Positions 57,184 through 64,000 of a stretch of 64,000 nt of DNA are shown in pieces. Made by a program: the position numbers and the translations under genes. The stretch is taken from positions 992,001 through 1,056,000 of the forward strand of contig JAEBUN010000004.1 of assembly GCA_023014365.1 (NCBI GenBank). The letters run 5' to 3'. The notes under the pieces are model-generated. The model saw only the letters and a list, made by a program, of their open reading frames with translations. It was not told the DNA's origin and ran no database searches. Every line of letters begins with the position of its first letter. The stretch's first letter is position 1. The stretch is from Lepiota brunneoincarnata. Its lineage: Eukaryota; Basidiomycota; Agaricomycetes; Agaricales; Agaricaceae.

Positions 57184-58239
57184 CTAACTGCCCGCCGTTG
57201 CAGTAAAAGTAAGTGTTTCGATCCGACCGCGGTTCTTGCATTCTTTCTGCAATAAATCGTTGATGGTACGAAACTGACTTGGGTCGATAAGCATCGTCTA
57301 TCGTTGTGTTCAGCACCACAGGATGAGGGAGCATGGGAGGATGACTCACCACTTGCCACTCTTCTTCGCCGGCTCCATTGTGCTCTATTTTTTCACCGCA
57401 CCTCACAATATCTTCGTGTAGGCGTTGGCCGTCAGCTGTGGGCATAGTCACACGCACGCGCATCCGTGCGCGCTGGATCGGAAGGTTGGATTCGGTCTGG
57501 AGCAGCCTGATACACTCCGTCACCTAACCCCTCAATATATCAGTAACGTAAACAGGGTGGGGGACGTCGCCACACACTTGGCTCTTCGCAGTCTTTCCTT
57601 GCTTGACGCTGAACCCAGCTTCTGTCATAGCTTTCTCTATCATGCCAACAGGGTAGGGTGTCTGCGTGTCCGGGTCGACGCACTTCTCGGCCACGACGGT
57701 GGCTATTTCTTTGCGTAGGGAGGAAAGGTCGTGTTCTCGCTCCTTTTCTCCGACCTGAACCTCACCTTTTTTTAAAATCTATCTTTCGGCGTCGATTATT
57801 GCGCTCGAATGGGGCACGTATAGATGTACCTCCGACACAATCTTATTAATATCGGTCGTCCCAAACGCTTTCTGGAAGTCATTAGATTTGGCAACTTCGC
57901 CCTTTGATACGTTGATGAAAACATTGCTGATTTGGAGGACGTCATCAAGATTAGTTTCGCTGTTGGCTTGATTTTTAAACGACCCTAGGACGCCTGAGTA
58001 AGGGCAAGCTCACACTCCGGTGCGCCACTCCTGGACTTTGTTTTTGTAGCAAGCAATCTATGGGCGGTCATTTGGATGGAGGAATAAGTTTGGGGGATAA
58101 TATAGACCTCGAAACGCTTTCCACCCTTCTTGAGGCGGACTATGGATACGTTGGTTAGCCTGGTCGAAGATTTAGTGTCTGGGTCGGTTGTGAAACTGGG
58201 GAGATACTTTATCTGGTTGGAGGGTTGTTGGATGGGCAT
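57184..58239 (-). CDS. SDO1: Ribosome maturation protein SBDS (Sdo1)
   Basis: Exons read MPIQQPSNQIK, LTNVSIVRLKKGGKRFE, IACYKNKVQEWRTGV, ETNLDDVLQISNVFINVSKG, EVAKSNDFQKAFGTTDIN and KIVSE, then ILKKGEVQVGEKEREHDLSS, IATVVAEKCVDPDTQTPYPV, MTEAGFSVKQGKTAKSQVTE and CIRLLQTESNLPIQRARMRV. The last intron joins EEEWQV to TMLIDPSQFRTINDLLQKEC and KNRGRIETLTFTATAGS. All three SBDS domains are present. With the GTPase EFL1 it removes eIF6 from nascent 60S subunits. No break was found. The divergent BAR-SH3 gene starts 136 bp away. Confidence 0.9.
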
Positions 58240-58375
58240 GGCTTGGTGGATAAGAGTCACTGGTCAAGATCTCTCTGTTCACGTGTTTAGCTGTGCACTG
58301 ATGCACTCCGTGTGAAAGCTGGTGGTTTCAGGCCAGAACTGCATCACTCTCTCACTTCCCTCCCGCCAGCTCACC

Positions 58376-60212
58376 ATGAAAGGCATAGGAAAGGCATTTT
58401 CCCGGTATGTAATGCACATTGGTCGTGTCCAAACCCCACGACGAGCCGCTGATGCGAGTGCAGGACACCTTACCAGGTCACCAGCAAGATTGGACTATCC
58501 AAAAGTGAGATAGACCCATCGGTTATAGACTAACTCCAGCTCATCTGTTTCCCTGACGTTCTTTGTTCCTGTATCTGCGGTGTCGTGCCGCAGAGTCTAC
58601 AGACCCTGAGTTTGAGGATTATAACCGACACTTCGCTAATCTCGAGACTGCCGCCGAGCGCTTGATCAAAGAGACCAAGAACTTTTGTGAGGCTGTCACT
58701 TGTGAGTCTTGACCCATTTGCTGCTCCGCCATCCCTCTCACGGCGCTGCTCATTACAGTGCTCTTCACCCATGGACATGGATTCGCTACTCACTTCTGTG
58801 CCATCTTCCAACCTATAGCTGGTGAATATGATTTGATGGGCAAACACCCAGACGCGGATCGTACTATCCGCAACGTGATAAAGCACGAGGCTGCTATGGA
58901 GGAGCTGCGTCAGGTTATCGCTCCGGAACTGGAGTTGATCGAGAGTCGAATTTTGGGGCCAGTGAAGGAATTACAAACGGTCATGAAGCAGATCCGGAAA
59001 TCCATAACCAAGCGAGATCACAAGGTGATTTACACCATGTTCCTCTGAGTTGGGTATCGCTGACTCTTTACAGCGTGTGGATTACGATCGGTATAATAAT
59101 CAGTTGGCCAAACTACGAGACAAGAAGGACAAGTCGCTCAGTGATGAGAAGAATCTCTTCAAGGTCAGTTTGTAAAATTTGCAGGTTTACTAGATAATTG
59201 AGCGCCCATATAGCTTGAGCAAGATTTTGAGATCGCGACCAATGAGTACGAATACATCAACATGGCTCTGAAGCAGGACCTTCCCCGTTTCATGGTACTA
59301 TCGACACAGTTTATCGATCCCTTATTTAATTCATTCTTCTACATGCAGTCAGTACCGTTATCATCCATCCATGTTGCCGGGCGTCTTACCCCTCATCATA
59401 GGCTAAACATCTATTATTTGATCCTGGAGAAGATGAATAGCTTCGCGGACGAGGGCAAGTATGAGGTCGCAAACATGTCTGGCAGCCAGATTGCGCAGGA
59501 CTACGAAGAGAAACGGACAGACGCCTGGCATATTATCGAGAACATGAACATCGTTAAAAGGATTATTTCAGTCTGTAGGTGTTTCCGGATACGGCTTTAG
59601 TGTTTCTTCTAACATATCTGAAAAAGCGAGGCTGGTGCAAGCTACTCGAAGTCAGAATAATCTGCAACGAGCCCCGTCTGCTGCCGCATCTGCGAGCTCG
59701 GGGGGTTCTGGATCCAGCTTGCGGTCGCCTCCCCCGAGCCGTTCATTATCTTCTGCAGCAGCGTACAAGAAATCGCCACCACCTCCGCCATTGGGTGCCT
59801 CGTTCTCGATAAACGCGGCGCCGCCCCCTTATACACCATCTGTATCAACAAACGGACAGTCTGCTGCTGTTGCCACGAAGAGACCACCGCCACCTCCGCC
59901 ACCGCTCGGGTCCAAGCCCAAGCCCAAGCCGGCAGTGCAGTATGTTGTTGCACTCTATGACTTTATTGCACAGATAGGTGCCAATCGCTGTTCCGTGATC
60001 CTCGTTGACTCATCTTCATGCAGGCGGACGGTGACTTGTCGTTCAATACAGGCGATCGCATTGAACTGGTGGAGAGAACTGCGAGTGCAGAGGATTGGTG
60101 GACTGGTCGATTGAACGGACAGCAGGGCGTCTTCCCCGGTAAGTTTTTCCTTTCAGAAGGCACTTTTAGAAAAATAAAGCCTTGCGCAGGAAACTATGTT
60201 CAAGAAACATAA
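58376..60212 (+). CDS. Amphiphysin/Rvs167-type BAR-SH3 protein
   Basis: It begins MKGIGKAFSR, then TPYQVTSKIGLSK, the Rvs167/HOB1 start. The BAR domain reads FEDYNRHFANLETAAERLIK, FATHFCAIFQPIAGEYDLMG, KHPDADRTIRNVIKHEAAME, ELRQVIAPELELIESRILGP, YDRYNNQLAKLRDKKDKSLS, EYEYINMALKQDLPRFMVLS and EKRTDAWHIIENMNIVKRII. A Pro/Ser-rich hinge follows (PPPPPLGASFSINAAPPPYT) and the SH3 domain is VVALYDFIAQADGDLSFNTG, DRIELVERTASAEDWWTGRL, NGQQGVFPGNYVQET. It bends membranes and links to actin at endocytic sites. An intron before the last 21 bases restores the SH3 end NYVQET. No break. Confidence 0.9.
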
Positions 60213-60312
60213 TTATAATTAGGGACATCCGTATATTATACCCAAATAAACAACAACAGATTGTGTCAGCCATGTATACTCAACTTGTCTCTCTCTTTCT
60301 CTCTCCTTCACC

Positions 60313-61117
60313 ATGGCCTCTCAATTTCACTCGTCTTGCCTCCGTCGAGCATCTCGTGTACTACTCTCTAATCCCCTCCGCAATAGACATACGCCCTTGG
60401 CATGTTCAACCGTCTTTACCCGGCGTGCCATGATGTCAGCTCTGCGGTCCCCTCCGCAGGCAGAGGGCCAACAGCGCATCCCACTCAAGTCCCCCTTACC
60501 GCTACCGGAAACAGACCCCGTTGTACTACCTGAGGGAACAAAGCTCTCTAACGACGCAGGATCCCCGCAGGTTGCTGCACGTCCACCTCCTGCCCCAAAA
60601 GCGGAAAAACCCAGACCTAGAATACGATCGACCAAGGCCGCTTTGATAATCGTAAGCGTTCTAGTCCCTCGGTTTTAACCACAAATTGTCTACCCAGCCT
60701 CATTATCGTCCGATATTTGCTGACACCTCTTGTTACTGTGTTCGCAGATGCCCGCTGCTGTATCGCGACTACGGGCACTCCTCAGTGGACCAACGCCCCA
60801 GCTTATCCGGATCGGTGTGCGTAACAAGGGCTGCGCCGGACTATCATACCACCTAGACTACGTAGACAAGCCCGGCAAATTCGATGAGGTTACGGAGCAG
60901 GATGGAGTTAAGGTGCTTATAGACTCGAAAGCTCTTTTCTCGATAATAGGGAGCGAAATGGACTGGAAAGAAGATGCCCTTTGGTTTGTTCTCTCTCCTT
61001 TCCCCATTTAATCTATCTCTAATTTCATGTTGGTCATGTAGCGCTAAATTCGTATTTAAGAACCCTAATATCAAAGACGCATGCGGCTGTGGGGAATCGT
61101 TCACTGTCGGGTCATGA
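60313..61117 (+). CDS. ISA1: Mitochondrial A-type iron-sulfur protein ISA1 (ISCA1)
   Basis: Exons 60313-60651, 60748-60983 and 61042-61117 encode 216 residues. The N-terminus is a mitochondrial presequence (MASQFHSSCLRRASRVLLSN, TVFTRRAMMSA), then a Pro-rich linker. The HesB domain has PAAVSRLRALLSGPTPQLIR, IGVRNKGCAGLSYHLDYVDK and ALFSIIGSEMDWKED, and the three conserved Cys are in KGCAG and ACGCGESF. ISA1 with ISA2 and IBA57 makes [4Fe-4S] clusters for aconitase and respiratory complex I. It ends FTVGS. A third exon begins CAKFVFKNPNIKDAC; Cys replaces the usual Ser in SAKF. No break. Confidence 0.9.
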
Positions 61118-61518
61118 CGTTCCGCGTGGGTATGTGTGTCATACAGATCCGTGTCATCGCACCTTTTTCCGCTATCCATAGTTTGCCATGGCTTCATCTG
61201 ATCATTTAATCCGACCCCTTCACATACTATGTATCCATAATTGCAATGACTCTTAGATTCCTGCTCGATGTATCACTTGTAACTTAATCAGCCTAATGCT
61301 CAGGCACCGCGTATACACCGGAAAGACTTCAAGATCTACATGGCTAAATAGCATGAGATGAGAACGTGAACATATATCTCAGTTGAGGGGTGATGGTCAA
61401 AGTTGAATCAGCTTCGGATCGGGAATAAGACCTTTTTCCGATTAGATGCATATCTTCCTCACCAGGAGGTGGGAGCGGGAAGACCATGCAAGGTGCTGAA
61501 CACTTTCGCAAGATCGGA
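61118..61518. other. Intergenic, convergent ISA1 and WW-like gene
   Basis: It contains the 3' flanks of two converging genes. No gene recognised; small frames on the minus strand are not supported. Confidence 0.4.
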
Positions 61519-63676
61519 TTATCGGAACTGGTAGGGATTCCAGCTTGGTGATTGAGGTTGTTGTTGATGTCCGGGGTAAAACACTTGCTGTGGTCGGTAC
61601 GGTTGCTGTGCACCAACTGGTAGGTTGGAGGCCGGAGGGTGATATGAAGGCCCGCTGCCACCACCATAAGTGTTGCTCGGAGCGGATACTTGGCCCTGGT
61701 TCCAATTGTTCGCCTGCCCACCACCCCCTTGGGTATTACCACTACTGCCATTGGAGTGGAATTCAGTGGACGGCAGCTCAAAGTTGAAGGAAGTATATTG
61801 TAAACCGTTCAAGAAACTTGGTTGGTAATCACCTCCAGAAGTGCTCACAGTAGCAGAAATCGGTTGTGGAGGGGGCGGCGGAGGGGCTTGAGCGAAATAC
61901 TCTGGATTGCTATAGCCAACAGCAGGCTCCACGGGAGGTGCGTATTGTGTTGACGGAGGCACGGCTTCGGTGGTGGCAGGAGGTTCCTCCCCACCACCTT
62001 CCCCACCGACCGCCAAACCCGTAAGACCGGAAACGAGAGCATCTGCAATCCCACCACCTTCTTCCTCTTCCTCCTGCTCAACTCCCAAGCTTGACAAGAT
62101 GGCAGATGTACCTAACTCAATGGCTGTTCTGCCGAGGGCATTTGCGAACGTAGAGCCAAGGTTGCCCATCGGATTTGAGGGCTTATTAGGTTTGGCGGAC
62201 GTTGGTGGCTGTGGATTGCCGGGATTGGTTGGGGGACGCTGAGGTTGGTGTTGCTGTGGTTGGGGCGGTCGTTGCATCCGAGGAGGGATGGGCTGAGGGT
62301 GAGTCTGTACGTGGGCAGGCATACTGATAGGGACACCAAGAGTCTGGTGTGACTGTTGTGTGCTGGGAAGGGGAGGCGGCGGCTGAGGGGGCGCTGGATG
62401 CGGGCTAGGACGAACTGGAGGGACAAGTTGCGCCGTCGGCATAGGCAGATTTGTGGTTGATGCTCTCGCGCCAGCAGGGTGATGCGTTGGCACACTCAGC
62501 GCAACGGGTGTTGCATTAGCGGTTGAAGGTGAAGAAGGTTTTCCAACGAGGGATGGCGAATACGGGGGTAGCGATGAGTCGATGGGGGCCAAGTTTTGAA
62601 AAGCGGGAGTGATGTGTTTTGTTCCTGCAACACCCGTCGGAGGTTTTGCGGTGGTCGACACATTCCTGACTTCCAGTGGTTTTGCACCACTGTGATCAAT
62701 GTACTTGAGAGGGAACAAGCTCTTTGAACCAGCCTCGCTGCGGTAGGCTCGATTTGGGGCTTCACGCGTTCGGAAATAACCATCCGATTCCGAGCGACCG
62801 CGTGGATATGAGGCACCGTTTGGGGGATCTCTTATGTATAGGCCTCTATAAGTTATGGATGCGTCGTCGTCATCTGGGAGGGAGAACTCGGAGTAGGGTG
62901 GTGATTGAGGTTCAAATCCCTGCGCGCTCCGGGGTGTTGAAGGGGCTGGGGAGAACGCAGGTTGGGATGGGCTCAATGTTGGTGATCGAGAAGATGAAAC
63001 TGTAGAAGCAGGCGATTTGGCACATAGGTCGGAAGGCACAACAGGAGAAATATGAGCGGCAACCGAACCTTGGTAGAGTGACTGTTGTGTAGCCCCTTCA
63101 AGCTGCGAACTGGGCGATTCTGGGCGAAGGGAGGGTGCGGGTAATGAAGAGATGGAGACCCCCTTATTGGCGAAGGAACTGGCGTAGAGCTGTTGAGCAG
63201 GACTCAACATTACTTGGGGAGGGTTGTGTATCGCAGATGGAACGCGAGGAGTGGGTGATGGTGAAGCAGCAGGTGGTGGCTGTAGGGACGGTGGTGGATC
63301 TGGTGCTCCATTCATAGGATGCTGTGTTTGGGATGGGCTTGCCCCTGGCACCTTGGGAAGGGGCCGAGACGCACGCGTGGTTCCCGTTATGGTGGCTGGG
63401 AGATTGTTCGCCCCTGTGCCGATGTCGAGGGGATGGACATAAGAGATGGATGGCGACGAAGTAGCATCGTAATAGAAATAACAGCTTGAAGACTTTTGTG
63501 AGTTGGATCTGTCGATTGGAACCGCGCACGTACCACTTTTGGTTTCTACAATCTTTTGAGTGGGTGCTTGGTGAGCATAACAAATAAGACCCTTACTCTT
63601 CATCGTATCCCTGCACCCAACCGGGAGGTAACGGTCTCGAATCTAGTTCTGTGCCGGATGTCTGTGCCGCAGCCAT
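61519..63676 (-). CDS. Proline-rich protein with N-terminal WW-like domain
   Basis: The start ATG at 63676 gives MAAAQTSGTELDSRPLPPGW, then VQGYDEE, an intron at a GTAAGG donor, and after a further junction SSSCYFYYDATSSPSISYVH, PLDIGTG. LPPGW and the aromatic YFYY centre are WW-domain marks; the second Trp is Tyr (SISYVHP). The rest (about 600 residues) is Pro/Gln/Ser-rich and disordered, with an Asp/Glu-containing helix patch GRTAIELGTSAILSSLGVEQ and a Glu run, then VSGLTGLAVGG. The C-terminus is Gln/Pro/Tyr-rich, ending SWNPYQFR. I recognise the family as basidiomycete proteins of unknown function; no enzyme domain is visible. Exact exon limits at 63495-63600 are open. Confidence 0.7.
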
Positions 63677-64000
63677 CCCGTTTCAACCAGAGCAGCACCT
63701 GCTCTGTCAGAGGTGTACGGGGCGCACGGAGGGGGGAAACAGCAGGGGACCACCCTTGGTATAGGGTGACCATTTGAGGTCGGGAAGACAAGTGTGGTCG
63801 TCTTCTGCCCAGTCTGCTGCACAGGGTCATGAGTCCGCACTCAAATTAGAATCGCACACGCTGATCCGTGCTTGCAGGAGGGTTATGCAGACAGTCCTAG
63901 AGTACAAGTAGACGAGGAGAAACTACTTATGTAGCTAATTGAGCAGAGATATTCGCTGAGAGATTGAGACCATTAACCGTATGTATACTATCCGTCCGTC
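63677..64000. other. 5' flank of the WW-like gene, right window edge
   Basis: Upstream minus-strand frames continue to 63840 but the start at 63676 is the best one for the WW-like domain. Beyond that no coding sequence was recognised before the window ends. Confidence 0.4.

Noticed and set aside
62900..62925. GGTTCAAATCCC, resembling a tRNA T-loop
   Set aside because: It is inside the coding sequence of the WW-like gene and no A-box or cloverleaf fits.

Overview
The window is a gene-dense segment of a nuclear genome from a filamentous basidiomycete, most likely a mushroom-forming agaricomycete. The evidence is many short introns (about 50-65 nt, GT-AG), small intergenic gaps, a secreted-protein family known to me only from Agaricomycetes (positions 1-1444 and 4339-5472), a CFEM-free basidiomycete-type secretome, and housekeeping proteins whose sequence matches the basidiomycete versions. 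No rRNA, tRNA, CRISPR array, integrated virus or intact transposon was seen.

Layout. 1-5500: secreted-protein gene running off the left edge, a glycerol-phosphate-type HAD phosphatase, and a broken paralogue of the first gene. 5700-12900: p23/Sba1 co-chaperone, an unrecognised secreted protein, the Mdv1-like WD40 mitochondrial fission adaptor and a GCNA/SprT-type DNA-protein crosslink protease. 13000-26350: cytochrome P450, ribosomal protein S29 (uS14), a Pumilio RNA-binding protein, a UVRAG/Vps38-type PI3K-complex subunit and an unrecognised acidic protein. 26600-31000: two secreted degradative enzymes side by side, an S1/P1 nuclease and a PNGase A-like amidase. 32000-41000: HMG-box transcription factor, class 1A dihydroorotate dehydrogenase, TRAPPC5/Trs31, a BTB-domain protein and the spliceosomal protein MFAP1. 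41400-51400: flavoprotein oxidoreductase, UMP1 (found only by splicing small exons by hand), the RanBPM/GID1 ubiquitin-ligase subunit, a secreted protein made of two ricin-B-like domains, hydroxymethylbilane synthase and UBE2W. 51700-63700: copper-fist transcription factor, NFU1, ALG1, SBDS, an amphiphysin/Rvs167-type BAR-SH3 protein, ISA1 and a proline-rich WW-like-domain protein.

These are mostly independent housekeeping genes rather than a pathway cluster. There are nevertheless coherent local pairs: UMP1 and GID1 (proteasome assembly and ubiquitin ligation) are divergent with about 120 bp between their start codons; S1/P1 nuclease and PNGase A are adjacent; and three genes of mitochondrial iron-sulfur and tetrapyrrole metabolism (HEM3, NFU1, ISA1) lie within 12 kb.

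The most unusual features are gene-structural: a coding exon that consists only of ATG (copper-fist gene), 11-nt micro-exons in HEM3 and UBE2W, a GC-AG intron in one half of a duplicated lectin-like gene where the other half keeps GT-AG, and a set of single-base frameshifts or stops in otherwise well conserved genes (MDV1, PNGase A, DHODH, BTB, MFAP1), several at short homopolymers, which may be sequence errors or real lesions. I did not find an undescribed defence or mobile system.
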